A stretch of DNA of 64,000 nucleotides, taken from positions 8,634,501 to 8,698,500 of the forward strand of contig NW_027478159.1 of assembly GCF_051020975.1 (NCBI RefSeq). The letters run 5' to 3'. The notes beneath the pieces were generated by a model. The model had not been told where the DNA came from. It was given only the letters and a program-made list of their open reading frames with translations, and did no database searches. The position numbers were made by a program, and so were the translations under genes. This document shows positions 23,660 to 36,539 of this stretch, in pieces. Every line of letters begins with the position of its first letter. Position 1 is the stretch's first letter. The stretch comes from Osmia lignaria lignaria. Lineage: Eukaryota; Arthropoda; Insecta; Hymenoptera; Megachilidae.

Positions 23660-25269
23660 CCAGATGCGTAGTTCTCGAGATATATCAAGATATTTAAAAG
23701 TTCCGAAGCCGCACCAACATAATAGAGATACAGAAAAACCGTGACCCCTTTCTTTGAGATAACTCTGCACTATTGCGACCTGCAAATGCCACTTCCAGCT
23801 CAGCTGTGCAGAAGAAGAACAACAAGAAGAAGAAATATCTCGAAATATGTCCGTCAGGCCCGTTCCTTTGAGCTGAATCTGCAAATATCTCGGAAACGAA
23901 GCGAGCTATGGCAAAATGTTAAGAGACGTTTTTTGTAGAGAATTATGTTTCCTACAATTTATGTTGTATCATATTTTTTGATCAGAAGCGTAGTTTTCGA
24001 GATATATCGAGATATTTAAAAGTTCCGAAGCCGCACCAACATAATAGAGATACAGAAACACCGTGGCCCCTTTCTTTGAGATAACTCTGCACTAGTGCGA
24101 GCCGCAAATGCCACTTCCAGCTTAGCTGTGCAGAAGAAGAACAACAAGAAGAAGAAATATCTCGAAATATGTCCGACAGGCCCCTTCCCTTGAGATAAAT
24201 CTGCAAATATCTCGGAAACGAAGCGAGCAATGGCGAAATGTTAAGAGACCTGTTTTGTAGAGAATTAAGTTTCCTACTTTTTATCTTCTATGATATTTTT
24301 TGATCAGATGCGTAGTTCTCGAGATATATCAAGATATTTAAAAGTTCCGAAGCCGCACCAACATAATAGAGATACAGAAACACCGTGGCCCCTTTCTTTG
24401 AGATAACTCTGCATTATTGCGCGCTGCAAATGCCACTTCCAGCTTAGCTGTGCAGAAGAAGAACAACAAGAAGAAGAAATATCTCGAAATATGTCCGTCA
24501 GGCCCCTTCCCTTGAGATAAATCTGCAAATACCTCGGAAACGAAGCGAGCTATGGCAAAATGTTAAGAGACCTTTTTTGTAGAGAATTAAGTTTCCTACT
24601 TTTTATGTTCTATGATATTTTTCGATGAGAGGCGTAGTTCTCGAGATATATCAAGATATTTAAAAGTTCCGAAGCCGCACCAACATAATAGAGATACAGA
24701 AACACCGTGGCCCCTTTCTTTGAGATAACTCTGCACGATTGCGAGCTGGAAATGCCACTTCCAGTTTAGCTGTGCAGAAGAAGAACAACAGGAAGAAGAA
24801 ATATCTCGAAATATGTCCATCAGGACCCTTCCCTTGAGATAAATCTGCAAATATCTCGGAAACGAAGCGAGCTATGGCAAAATGTTAAGAGACCTTTTTT
24901 GTAGAGAATAATGTTTCCTACAATTTACGTTCTATGATATTTTTTGATCAGAAGCGTAGTTTTCGAGATATATCGAAATATTTAAAAGTTCCGAAGCCGC
25001 ACCAACATAATAGAGATACAGAAACACCGTGGCCCCTTTCTTTGAGATAATTCTGCACTATTGCGAGCTGCAAATGCCACTTCCAGCTTAGCTGTGCAGA
25101 AGAAGAACAACAAGAAGAAGAAATATCTCGAAATATGTCCGTCAGGCCCCTTCCCTTGAGATATATCTGCAAATATCTCGGAAACGAAGCGAGCTATGGC
25201 GAAATGTTAAGAGACCTTTTTTGTAGAGAATTAAGTTTCCTACTTTTTATCTTCTACGATATTTTTTGA
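23660..25269. repeat. Ten-monomer period (3220 bp), copy 2
   Basis: Monomers 23660, 23982, 24304, 24626 and 24948 match 20440 to 21728. The first is chimeric: it has a haplotype A front (as in 19796) joined to the 20440-type back (GAAAAACCGTG, GCGACCTGC, CAGCTCAGC), where 20440 has a B front. Confidence 0.85.
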
Positions 25270-25591
25270 TCAGATGCGTAGTTCTCGAGATATATCAAGA
25301 TATTTAAAAGTTCCGAAGCCGCACCAACATAATAGAGATACAGAAACACCGTGGCCCCTTTCTTTGAGATAACTCTGCACTATTGCGAGCTGCTAATGCC
25401 ACTTCCAGCTTAGCTGTGCAGAGGAAGAACAACAAGAAGAAGAAATATCTCGAAATATGTCCGTCAGGCCAGTTCCTTTGAGCTGAATCTGCAAATATCT
25501 CGGAAACGAAGCGAGCTATGGCAAAATGTTAAGAGACGTTTTTTGTAGAGAATTATGTTTCCTACAATTTATGTTCTATGATATTTTTTGA

Positions 25592-25913
25592 ACAGAAGCG
25601 TAGTTTTCGAGATATATCGAGATATTTAAAAGTTCCGAAGCCGCACCAACATAATAGGGATACAGAAACACCGTGGCCCCTTTCTTTGAGATAACTCTGC
25701 ACCATTGCGAGCTGGAAATGCCACTTCCTGTTTAGCTGTGCAGAAGAAGAACAACAAGAAGAAGAAATATCCCGAAATATGTCCGTCAGGCCCCTTCCCT
25801 TGAGATAAATCTGCATATATCTCGGAAACGAAGCGAGCTATGGCAAAATGTTAAGAGACCTTTTTGATAGAGAATGAAGTTTCCTACTTTTTATGTTCTA
25901 TGATATTTTTTGA
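25592..25913. repeat. Chimeric monomer (22372 front, 22694 back)
   Basis: The front has TTTGAACAGAAGCG, GGGATAC and CACCATTGCGAGCTG as in 22372. The back has GAAATGCC, CTTCCTGTTTAGC, ATATCCCGAAAT and CTGCATATATC as in 22694. The switch lies near 25712, just after GCGAGCTG. The offset to copy 1 changes there from 3220 to 2898 bp, exactly one monomer, as expected from an in-register deletion. Confidence 0.85.
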
Positions 25914-26235
25914 TCAGATGCGTAGTTCTCGAGATATATCAAGATATTTAAAAGTTCCGAAGCCGCACCAACATAATAGAGATACAGAAACACCGTGGCC
26001 CCTTTCTTTGAGATAACTCTGCACTATTGCGAGCTGCAAATGCCACTTCCAGCTTAGCTGTGCAGAAGAAGAACAACAAGAAGAAGAAATATCTCGAAAT
26101 ATGTCCGTCAGGCCCCTTCCCTTGAGATATATCTGCAAATATCTCGGAAACGAAGCGAGCTATGGCAAAATGTTAAGAGACGTTTTTTGTAGAGAATTAT
26201 GTTTCCTACAATTTATGTTGTATCATATTTTTTGA

Positions 26236-26556
26236 TCAGAAGCGTAGTTTTCGAGATATATCGAGATATTTAAAAGTTCGAAGCCGCACCAACATAATAG
26301 AGATACAGAAACACCGTGGCCCCTTTCTTTGAGATAACTCTGCACGATTGCGAGCTGGAAATGCCACTTCCAGTTTAGCTGTGCAGAAGAAGAACAACAA
26401 GAAGAAGAAATATCTCGAAATATGTCCATCAGGACCCTTCCCTTGAGATAAATCTGCAAATATCTCGGAAACGAAGCGAGCTATGGCGAAATGTTAAGAG
26501 ACCTTTTTTGTAGAGAATTAAGTTTCCTACTTTTTATCTTCTACGATATTTTTTGA
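26236..26556. repeat. Chimeric 321-bp monomer with 1-bp deletion
   Basis: The front is haplotype B as in 20762/23982 (preceded by GTTGTATCATATT). The back is the 21406/24626 type (CACGATTGCGAGCTGG, CCATCAGGACCC). Between these parts, at about 26279, AAGTTCCGAAG has become AAGTTCGAAG. The missing base lies inside the interval where the two parents switch, so it may be a scar of the exchange. The change also creates GTTCGAAGCC, which fits the core of a pol III B box. Confidence 0.8.
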
Positions 26557-27843
26557 TCAGATGCGTAGTTCTCGAGATATATCAAGATATTTAAAAGTTC
26601 CGAAGCCGCACCAACATAATAGAGATACAGAAACACCGTGGCCCCTTTCTTTGAGATAACTCTGCACTATTGCGAGCTGCTAATGCCACTTCCAGCTTAG
26701 CTGTGCAGAGGAAGAACAACAAGAAGAAGAAATATCTCGAAATATGTCCGTCAGGCCAGTTCCTTTGAGCTGAATCTGCAAATATCTCGGAAACGAAGCG
26801 AGCTATGGCAAAATGTTAAGAGACGTTTTTTGTAGAGAATTATGTTTCCTACAATTTATGTTCTATGATATTTTTTGAACAGAAGCGTAGTTTTCGAGAT
26901 ATATCGAGATATTTAAAAGTTCCGAAGCCGCACCAACATAATAGGGATACAGAAACACCGTGGCCCCTTTCTTTGAGATAACTCTGCACCATTGCGAGCT
27001 GGAAATGCCACTTCCTGTTTAGCTGTGCAGAAGAAGAACAACAAGAAGAAGAAATATCCCGAAATATGTCCGTCAGGCCCCTTCCCTTGAGATAAATCTG
27101 CATATATCTCGGAAACGAAGCGAGCTATGGCAAAATGTTAAGAGACCTTTTTGATAGAGAATGAAGTTTCCTACTTTTTATGTTCTATGATATTTTTTGA
27201 TCAGATGCGTAGTTCTCGAGATATATCAAGATATTTAAAAGTTCCGAAGCCGCACCAACATAATAGAGATACAGAAACACCGTGGCCCCTTTCTTTGAGA
27301 TAACTCTGCACTATTGCGAGCTGCAAATGCCACTTCCAGCTTAGCTGTGCAGAAGAAGAACAACAAGAAGAAGAAATATCTCGAAATATGTCCGTCAGGC
27401 CCCTTCCCTTGAGATATATCTGCAAATATCTCGGAAACGAAGCGAGCTATGGCAAAATGTTAAGAGACGTTTTTTGTAGAGAATTATGTTTCCTACAATT
27501 TATGTTGTATCATATTTTTTGATCAGAAGCGTAGTTTTCGAGATATATCGAGATATTTAAAAGTTCGAAGCCGCACCAACATAATAGAGATACAGAAACA
27601 CCGTGGCCCCTTTCTTTGAGATAACTCTGCACGATTGCGAGCTGGAAATGCCACTTCCAGTTTAGCTGTGCAGAAGAAGAACAACAAGAAGAAGAAATAT
27701 CTCGAAATATGTCCATCAGGACCCTTCCCTTGAGATAAATCTGCAAATATCTCGGAAACGAAGCGAGCTATGGCAAAATGTTAAGAGACCTTTTTTGTAG
27801 AGAATAATGTTTCCTACAATTTACGTTCTATGACATTTTTTGA
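26557..27843. repeat. Four-monomer HOR (1287 bp), copy 2
   Basis: Tandem copy of 25270-26556 with the same chimeric monomers at 26879 and 27523 and the same missing base. I saw no clear differences within the shared part; the flanks diverge on both sides. Confidence 0.9.
27523..27843. repeat. Second copy of the 321-bp chimeric monomer
   Basis: Identical in type to 26236-26556, with the same missing base at about 27566. It arose by duplication of the whole 1287-bp unit. Confidence 0.85.
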
Positions 27844-28809
27844 TCAGAAGCGCAGTTTTCGAGATATATCGAGATATTTAAAAGTTCCGAAGCCGCACCA
27901 ACATAATAGAGATACAGAAACACCGTGGCCCCTTTCTTTGAGATAACTCTGCACTAGTGCGAGCCGCAAATGCCACTTCCAGCTTAGCTGTGCAGAAGAA
28001 CAACAACAAGAAGAAGAAATATCTCGAAATATGTCCGACAGGCCCCTTCCCTTGAGATAAATCTGCAAATATCTCGGAAACGAAGCGAGCTATGGCAAAA
28101 TGTTAAGAGACCTTTTTTGTAGAGAATAATGTTTCCTACAATTTACGTTCTATGACATTTTTTGATCAGAAGCGTAGTTTTCGAGATATATCGAGATATT
28201 TAAAAGTTCCGAAGCCGCACCAACATAATAGAGATACAGAAACACCGTGGCCCCTTTCTTTGAGATAACTCTGCACTATTGCGAGCCGCAAATGCCACTT
28301 CCAGCTTAGCTGTGCAGAAGAAGAACAACAAGAAGAAGAAATATCTCGAAATATGTCCGACAGGCCCCTTCCCTTGAGATAAATCTGCAAATATCTCGGA
28401 AACGAAGCGAGCTATGGCAAAATGTTAAGAGACCTTTTTTGTAGAGAATTAGGTTTCCTACTTTTTATGTTCTATGATATTTTTCGATCAGAGGCGTAGT
28501 TCTCGAGATATATCAAGATATTTAAAAGTTCCGAAGCCGCACCAACATAATAGAGATACAGAAACACCGTGGCCCCTTTCTTTGAGATAACTCTGCACGA
28601 TTGCGAGCTGGAAATGCCACTTCCAGTTTAGCTGTGCAGAAGAAGAACAACAAGAAGAAGAAATATCTCGAAATATGTCCATCAGGACCCTTCCCTTGAG
28701 ATAAATCTGCAAATATCTCGGAAACGAAGCGAGCTATGGCAAAATGTTAAGAGACCTTTTTTGTAGAGAATAATGTTTCCTACAATTTACGTTCTATGAC
28801 ATTTTTTGA
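27844..28809. repeat. Three-monomer HOR (966 bp), copy 1
   Basis: Monomers 27844 (TATGACATT, GAAGCGCAG, GAACAACAACAAG), 28166 (TATGACATT) and 28488 (GAATTAGGTTTCC upstream, GAGGCGTAG) recur at 28810-29775 in the same order. Confidence 0.9.
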
Positions 28810-29775
28810 TCAGAAGCGCAGTTTTCGAGATATATCGAGATATTTAAAAGTTCCGAAGCCGCACCAACATAATAGAGATACAGAAACACCGTGGCCCCTT
28901 TCTTTGAGATAACTCTGCACTAGTGCGAGCCGCAAATGCCACTTCCAGCTTAGCTGTGCAGAAGAACAACAACAAGAAGAAGAAATATCTCGAAATATGT
29001 CCGACAGGCCCCTTCCCTTGAGATAAATCTGCAAATATCTCGGAAACGAAGCGAGCTATGGCAAAATGTTAAGAGACCTTTTTTGTAGAGAATAATGTTT
29101 CCTACAATTTACGTTCTATGACATTTTTTGATCAGAAGCGTAGTTTTCGAGATATATCGAGATATTTAAAAGTTCCGAAGCCGCACCAACATAATAGAGA
29201 TACAGAAACACCGTGGCCCCTTTCTTTGAGATAACTCTGCACTATTGCGAGCCGCAAATGCCACTTCCAGCTTAGCTGTGCAGAAGAAGAACAACAAGAA
29301 GAAGAAATATCTCGAAATATGTCCGACAGGCCCCTTCCCTTGAGATAAATCTGCAAATATCTCGGAAACGAAGCGAGCTATGGCAAAATGTTAAGAGACC
29401 TTTTTTGTAGAGAATTAGGTTTCCTACTTTTTATGTTCTATGATATTTTTCGATCAGAGGCGTAGTTCTCGAGATATATCAAGATATTTAAAAGTTCCGA
29501 AGCCGCACCAACATAATAGAGATACAGAAACACCGTGGCCCCTTTCTTTGAGATAACTCTGCACGATTGCGAGCTGGAAATGCCACTTCCAGTTTAGCTG
29601 TGCAGAAGAAGAACAACAAGAAGAAGAAATATCTCGAAATATGTCCATCAGGACCCTTCCCTTGAGATAAATCTGCAAATATCTCGGAAACGAAGCGAGC
29701 TATGGCAAAATGTTAAGAGACCTTTTTTGTAGAGAATAATGTTTCCTACAATTTACGTTCTATGATATTTTTTGA
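28810..29775. repeat. Three-monomer HOR (966 bp), copy 2
   Basis: Tandem copy of 27844-28809 with the same diagnostic variants. I saw no differences between the copies by eye, which suggests a recent duplication. Confidence 0.9.
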
Positions 29776-30741
29776 TCAGAAGCGTAGTTTTCGAGATATA
29801 TCGAAATATTTAAAAGTTCCGAAGCCGCACCAACATAATAGAGATACAGAAACACCGTGGCCCCTTTCTTTGAGATAACTCTGCACTATTGCGAGCTGCA
29901 AATGCCACTTCCAGCTTAGCTGTGCAGAAGAAGAACAACAAGAAGAAGAAATATCTCGAAATATGTCCGTCAGGCCCCTTCCCTTGAGATAAATCTGCAA
30001 ATATCTCGGGAACGAAGCGAGCTATGGCAAAATGTTAAGAGACCTCTTTTGTAGAGAATTAAGTTTCCTACTTTTTATGTTCTATGATATTTTTTGATCA
30101 GATGCGTAGTTGTCGAGATATATCAAGATATTTAAAAGTTCCGAAGCCGCACCAACATAATAGAGATACAGAAACACCGTGGCCCCTTTCTTTGAGATAA
30201 CTCTGCACTATTGCGAGCTGCAAGTGCCACTTCCAGCTTAGCTGTGCAGAGGAAGAACAACAAGAAGAAGAAGTATCTCGAAATATGTCCGTCAGGCCCG
30301 TTCCTTTGAGCTGGATCTGCAAATATCTCGGAAACGAAGCGAGCTATGGCAAAATGTTAAGAGACCTTTTTTGTAGAGAATTAAGTTTCCTACTTTTTAT
30401 GTTCTATGATATTTTTCGATCAGTGGCGTAGTTCTCGAGATATATCAAGATATTTAAAAGTTCCGAAGCCGCACCAACATAATAGAGATACAGAAACACC
30501 GTGGCCCCTTTCTTTGAGATAACTCTGCACGATTGCGAGCTGGAAATGCCACTTCCAGTTTAGCTGTGCAGAAGAAGATCAACAAGAAGAAGAAATATCT
30601 CGAAATATGTCCATCAGGACCCTTCCCTTGAGATAAATCTGCAAATATCTCGGAAACGAAGCGAGCTATGGCAAAATGTTAAGAGACCTTTTTTGTAGAG
30701 AATTAAGTTTCCTACCTTTTATGTTCTATGATATTTTTTGA
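29776..30741. repeat. Three mixed monomers at the change between left and middle families
   Basis: Monomer 29776 matches the 21728/24948 front (ATCGAAATATTT). Monomer 30098 has private changes (GTTGTCGAG, GCAAGTGCC, AAGTATCTCG, GCTGGATC). Monomer 30420 has CAGTGGCGTAG and GAAGATCAAC. After this point new markers (CCAATTG, ACATCAAG, LTI-type GTGAGCTGTA middles) appear. Confidence 0.7.
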
Positions 30742-31386
30742 TCAGATGCGTAGTTCTCGAGATATATCAAGATATTTAAAAGTTCCGAAGCCGCACCAAC
30801 ATAATAGAGATACAGAAACACCGTGGCCCCTTTCTTTGAGATAACTCTGCGTTTAGTGCGAGCCGCAAATGCCACTTCCAGCTTAGCTGTGCAGAAGAAG
30901 AACAACAAGAAGAAGAAATATCTCGAAATATGTCCGTCAGGCCCCTTCCCTTGAGATAAATCTGCAAATATCTCGGAAACGAAGCGAGCTATGGCAAAAT
31001 GTTAAGACACCTTTTTTGTAGAGAATTAAGTTTCCTACTTTTTATGTTCTATGATATTTTTTGATCAGATGCGTAGTTCTCGAGATATATCAAGATATTT
31101 AAAAGTTCCGAAGCCGCACCAACATAATAGAGATACAGAAACACCGTGGCCCCTTTCTTTGAGATAACTCTGCACTATTGCGAGCTGTAAATGCCACTTC
31201 CAGCTTAGCTGTGCAGAAGAAGAACAACAAGAAGAAGAAATATCTCGAAATATGTCCGTCAGGCCCCTTCCCTTGGGATATATCTGCAAATATCTCGGAA
31301 ACGAAGCGAACTATGGCCAATTGTTAAGAGACCTTTTTTGTAGAGAATTAAGTTTCCAACTTTTTATGTTCTATGATATTTTTTGA
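30742..31386. repeat. Two-monomer repeat (645 bp) with a +1 insertion, copy 1
   Basis: Monomer 30742 is 323 bp long: near 30850, TGCACTAGTGCG has become TGCGTTTAGTGCG. Monomer 31065 follows, with CTTGGGATATATC and the CCAATTG marker at about 31317. The same pairing with the same insertion recurs at 31387-32031. Confidence 0.85.
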
Positions 31387-32031
31387 TCAGAAGCGTAGTT
31401 TTCGAGATATATCGAGATGTTTAAAAGTTCCGAAGCCGCACCAACATAGTAGAGATACAGAAACACCGTGGCCCCTTTCTTTGAGATAACTCTGCGTTTA
31501 GTGCGAGCCGCAAATGCCACTTCCAGCTTAGCTGTGCAGAAGAAGAACAACAAGAAGAAGAAATATCTCGAAATATGTCCGTCAGGCCCCTTCCCTTGAG
31601 ATAAATCTGCAAATATCTCGGAAACGAAGCGAGCTATGGCAAAATGTTAAGATACCTTTTTTGTAGAGAATTAAGTTTCCTACTTTTTATGTTCTATGAT
31701 ATTTTTTGATCAGATGCGTAGTTCTCGAGATATATCAAGATATTTAAAAGTTCCGAAGCCGCACCAACATAATAGAGATACAGAAACACCGTGGCCCCTT
31801 TCTTTGAGATAACTCTGCACTAGTGCGAGCCGCAAATGCCACTTCCAGCTTAGCTGTGCAGAAGAAGAACAACAAGAAGAAGAAATATCTCGAAATATGT
31901 CCGTCAGGCCCCTTCCCTTGAGATGTATCTGCAAATATCTCGGAAACGAAGCGAGCTATGGCAAAATGTTAAGAGACCTTTTTTGTAGAGAATTATGTTT
32001 CCTACAATTTAAGTTCTATGATATTTTTTGA
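31387..32031. repeat. Two-monomer repeat (645 bp) with a +1 insertion, copy 2
   Basis: Monomer 31387 carries the same GTTTAGTGCG insertion near 31495 but on a haplotype B front with private changes (ATCGAGATGTTT, ACATAGTAG), whereas 30742 has an A front. The rare insertion has moved between fronts by exchange or conversion. Monomer 31710 follows, with GAGATGTATC. Confidence 0.85.
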
Positions 32032-33963
32032 TCAGAAGCGTAGTTTTCGAGATATATCGAGATATTTAAAAGTTCCGAAGCCGCACCAACATAATAGAGA
32101 TACAGAAACACCGTGGCCCCTTTCTTTGAGATAACTCTGCACTATTGCGAGCTGTAAATGCCACTTCCAGCTTAGCTGTGCAGAAGAAGAACAACAAGAA
32201 GAAGAAATATCTCGAAATATGTCCGTCAGGCCCCTTCCCTTGAGATAAATCTGCAAATATCTCGGAAACGAAGCGAGCTATGGCAAAATGTTAAGAGACC
32301 TTTTTTGTAGAGAATTATGTTTCCTACAATTTATGTTCTATGATATTTTTTGATCAGAAGCGTAGTTTTCGAAATATATCGAGATATTTAAAAGTTCCGA
32401 AGCCGCACCAACATAATAGAGATACAGAAACACCGTGGCCCCTTTCTTTGAGATAACTCTGCACTATTGCGAGCCGCAAATGCCACTTCCAGCTTAGCTG
32501 TGCAGAAGAAGAACAACAAGAAGAAGAAATATCTCGAAATATGTCCGTCAGGCCCCTTCCCTTGAGATATATCTGCAAATATCTCGGAAACGAAGCGAGC
32601 TATGGCAAAATGTTAAGAGACCTTTTTTGTAGAGAATTATGTTTCCTACTTTTTATGTTCTATGATATTTTTTGATCAGATGCGTAGCTCTCGAGATATA
32701 TCAAGATATTTAAAAGTTCCGAAGCCGCACCAACATAATAGAGATACAGAAACACCGTGGCCCCTTTCTTTGAGATAACTCTGCACTATTGTGAGCTGTA
32801 AATGCCACTTCCAGTTTAGCTGTGCAGAAGAAGAACAACAAGAAGAAGAAATATCTCGAAATATGTCCGTCAGGCCCCTTCCCTTGAGATAAATCTGCAA
32901 ATATCTCGGAAACGAAGCGAGCTATGGCAAAATGTTAAGACACCTTTTTTGTAGAGAATTAAGTTTCCTACTTTTTATGTTCTATGATATTTTTTGATCA
33001 GATGCGTAGTTCTCGAGATATATCAAGATATTTAAAAGTTCCGAAGCCGCACCAACATAATAGAGATACAGAAACACCGTGGCCCCTTTCTTTGAGATAA
33101 CTCTGCACTATTGCGAGCTGCAAATGCCACTTCCAGCTTAGCTGTGCAGAGGAAGAACAACAAGAAGAAGAAATATCTCGAAATATGTCCGTCAGGCCAG
33201 TTCCTTTGAGCTGAATCTGCAAATATCTCGGAAACAAAGCGAGCTATCGCAAAATGTTAAGAGACCTTTTTTGTAGAGAATTATGTTTCCTACAATTTAT
33301 GTTCTATGGTATTTTTTGATCAGAAGCGTAGTTTTCGAGATATATCGAGATATTTAAAAGTTCCGAAGCCGCACCAACATAGTAGAGATACAGAAACACC
33401 GTGGCCCCTTTCGTTGAGATAACTCTGCACTAGTGCGAGCCGCAAATGCCACTTCCAGCTTAGCTGTGCAGAAGAAGAACAACAAGAAGAAGAAATATCT
33501 CGAAATATGTCCGTCAGGCCCCTTCCCTTGAGATAAATCTGCAAATATCTCGGAAACGAAGCGAGCTATGGCAAAATGTTAAGAGACCTTTTTTGTAGAG
33601 AATTAAGTTTCCTACTTTTTATGTTCAATAATATTTTTTGATCAGATGCGTAGTTCTCGAGATATATCAAGATATTTAAAAGTTCCGAAGCCGCACCAAC
33701 ATAATAGAGATACAGAAACACCGTGGCCCCTTTCTTTGAGATAACTCTGCACTATTGTGAGCTGTAAATGCCACTTCCAGCTTAGCTGTGCAGAAGAAGA
33801 ACAACAAGAAGAAGAAATATCTCGAAATATGTCCGTTAGGCCCCTTCCCTTGGGATATATCTGCAAATATCTCGGAAACGAAGCGAGCTATGGCCAATTG
33901 TTAAGAGACCTTTTTTGTAGAGAATTAAGTTTCCTACTTTTTATGTTCTATGATATTTTTTGA
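32032..33963. repeat. Six mixed satellite monomers
   Basis: Monomers 32032, 32354 (ATATATCGAG with TCGAAATAT), 32676 (GTGAGCTGTA middle), 32998 (diverged GAGCTGAATC tail), 33320 (TATGGTATT before it, as before 35574) and 33642 (preceded by TTCAATAATATT; ends with CCAATTG). They supply the types that are then arranged into HORs to the right. Confidence 0.75.
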
Positions 33964-36539
33964 TCAGATGCGTAGTTCTCGAGATATACCAAGATATTTA
34001 AAAGTTCCGAAGCCGCACCAACATAATAGAGATACAGAAACACCGTGGCCCCTTTCTTTGAGATAACTCTGCACTATTGCGTGCTGTAAATGCCACTTCC
34101 AGCTTAGCTGTGCAGAAGAAGAACAACAAGAAGAAGAAATATCTCGAAATATGTCCGTCAGGCCCCTTCCCTTGAGATATATCTGCAAATATCTCGGAAA
34201 CGAAGCTAGCTATGGCAAAATGTTAAGAGACCTTTCTTGTAGAGAATTATGTTTCCTACAATTTATGTTCTATGATATTTTTTGATCATAAGCGTAGTTT
34301 TCGAAATATATCGAGATATTTAAAAGTTCCGAAGCCGCACCAACATAATAGAGATACAGAAACACCGTGGCCCCTTTCTTTGAGATAACTCTGCACTATT
34401 GCGAGCCGCAAATGCCACTTCCAGCTTAGCTGTGCAGAAGAAGAACAACAAGAAGAAGAAATATCTCGAAATATGTCCGTCAGGCCCCTTCCCTTGAGAT
34501 ATATCTGCAAATATCTCGGAAACGAAGCGAGCTATGGCAAAATGTTAAGAGACCTTTTTTGTAGAGAATTATGTTTCCTACAATTTATGTTCTATGATAT
34601 TTTTTGATCAGAAGCGTAGTTCTCGAGATATATCAAGATATTTAAAAGTTCCGAAGCCGCACCAACATAATAGAGATACAGAAACACCGTGGCCCCTTTC
34701 TTTGAGATAACTCTGCACTATTGCGAGCTGTAAATGCCACTTCCAGCTTAGCTGTGCAGAAGAAGAACAACAAGAAGAAGAAATATCTCGAAATATGTCC
34801 GTCAGGCCCCTTCCCTTGAGATATATCTGCAAATATCTCGGAAACGAAGCGAGCTATGGCAAAATGTTGAGAGACCTTTTTTGTAGAGAATTAAGTTTCC
34901 TACTTTTTATGTTCTATGATATTTTTTGATCAGATGCGTAGTTCTCGAGATATATCAAGATATTTAAAAGTTCCGAAGCCGCACCAACATAATAGAGATA
35001 CAGAAACACCGTGGCCCCTTTCTTTGAGATAACTCTGCACTATTGCGAGCTGCAAATGCCACTTCCAGCTTAGCTGTGCAGAAGAAGAACATCAAGAAGA
35101 AGAAATATCTCGAAATATGTCCGTCAGGCCCCTTCCCTTGAGATAAATCTGCAAATATCTCGGAAACGAAGAGAGCTATGGCAAAATGTTAAGAGACCTT
35201 TTTTGTAGACAATTAAGTTTCCTACTTTTTATGTTCTATGATATTTTTTGATCTGATGCGTAGTTCTCGAGATATATCAAGATATTTAAAAGTTCCGAAG
35301 CCGCACCAACATAATAGAGATACAGAAACACCGTGGCCCCTTTCTTTGAGATAACTCTGCTCTATTGCGAGCTGTAAATGCCACTTCCAGCTTAGCTGTG
35401 CAGAAGAAGAACATCAAGAAGAAGAAATATCTCGAAATATGTCCGTCAGGCCCCTTCCCTTGAGATATATCTGCAAATATCTCGGAAACGAAGCGAGCTA
35501 TGGCAAAATGTTAAGAGACCTTTTTTGTAGAGAATTATGTTTCCTACAATTTATGTTCTATGGTATTTTTTGATCAGAAGCGTAGTTTTCGAGATATATC
35601 GAGATATTTAAAAGTTCCGAAGCCGCACCAACATAATAGAGATACAGAAACACCGTGGCCCCTTTCGTTGAGATAACTCTGCACTAGTGCGAGCCGCAAA
35701 TGCCACTTCCAGCTTAGCTGTGCAGAAGAAGAACAACAAGAAGAAGAAATATCTCGAAATATGTCCGTCAGGCCCCTTCCCTTGAGATAAATCTGCAAAT
35801 ATCTCGGAAACGAAGCGAGCTATGGCCAATTGTTAAGAGACCTTTTTTGTAGAGAATTAAGTTTCCTACTTTTTATGTTCTATGATATTTTTTGATCAGA
35901 TGCGTAGTTCTCGGGATATATCAAGATATTTAAAAGTTCCGAAGCCGCACCAACATAATAGAGATACAGAAACACCGTGGCCCCTTTCTTTGAGATAACT
36001 CTGCACTATTGCGAGCTGCAAATGCCACTTCCAGCTTAGCTGTGCAGAAGAAGAACAACAAGAAGAAGAAATATCTCGAAATATGTCCGTCAGGCCCCTT
36101 CCCTTGAGATATATCTGCAAATATCTCGGAAACGAAGCGAGCTATGGCAAAATGTTAAGAGACCTTTTTTGTAGAGAATTATGTTTCCTACAATTTATGT
36201 TCTATGATATTTTTTGATTAGAAGCGTAGTTTTCGAGATATATCGAGATATTTAAAAGTTCCGAAGCGGCACCAACATAATAGGGATACAGAAACACCGT
36301 GGCCCCTTTCTTTGAGATAACTCTGCACTAGTGCGAGCCGCAAATGCCACTTCCAGCTTAGCTGTGCAGAAGAAGAACAACAAGAAGAAGAAATATCTCG
36401 AAATATGTCCGTCAGGCCACTTCCCTTGAGATAAATCTGCAAATATCTCGGAAACTAAGCGAGCTATAGCAAAATGTTAAGAGACCTCTTTTGGAGAGAA
36501 TTAAGTTTCCTACTTTTTATGTTCTATGATATTTTTTGA
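33964..36539. repeat. Eight-monomer HOR (2576 bp), copy 1
   Basis: Monomers 33964 (GCGTGCTGTA), 34286 (GATCATAAGCG), 34608 and 34930 (ACATCAAG) recur at 36540, 36862, 37184 and 37506. The rest of this copy is 35252 (GATCTGATG), 35574 (CCAATTG at its end), 35896 (TTCTCGGGATAT) and 36218 (GAAGCGGCACC, AAACTAAGCG). Confidence 0.85.

Larger units (their letters stand above)
25270..26556. repeat. Four-monomer HOR (1287 bp), copy 1
   Basis: Monomers 25270 (CTAATG middle), 25592 (chimera), 25914 and 26236 (chimera, 321 bp) recur in the same order at 26557-27843. The unit is 1287 bp rather than 1288 because of a 1-bp deletion in its fourth monomer. Both copies carry the deletion and both chimeras, so the duplication came after them. 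Confidence 0.9.

Noticed and set aside
31099..31320. Longer minus-strand frames beginning near CCAATTG
   Set aside because: They begin at TTG created by a single family variant and only read the same satellite in another frame.
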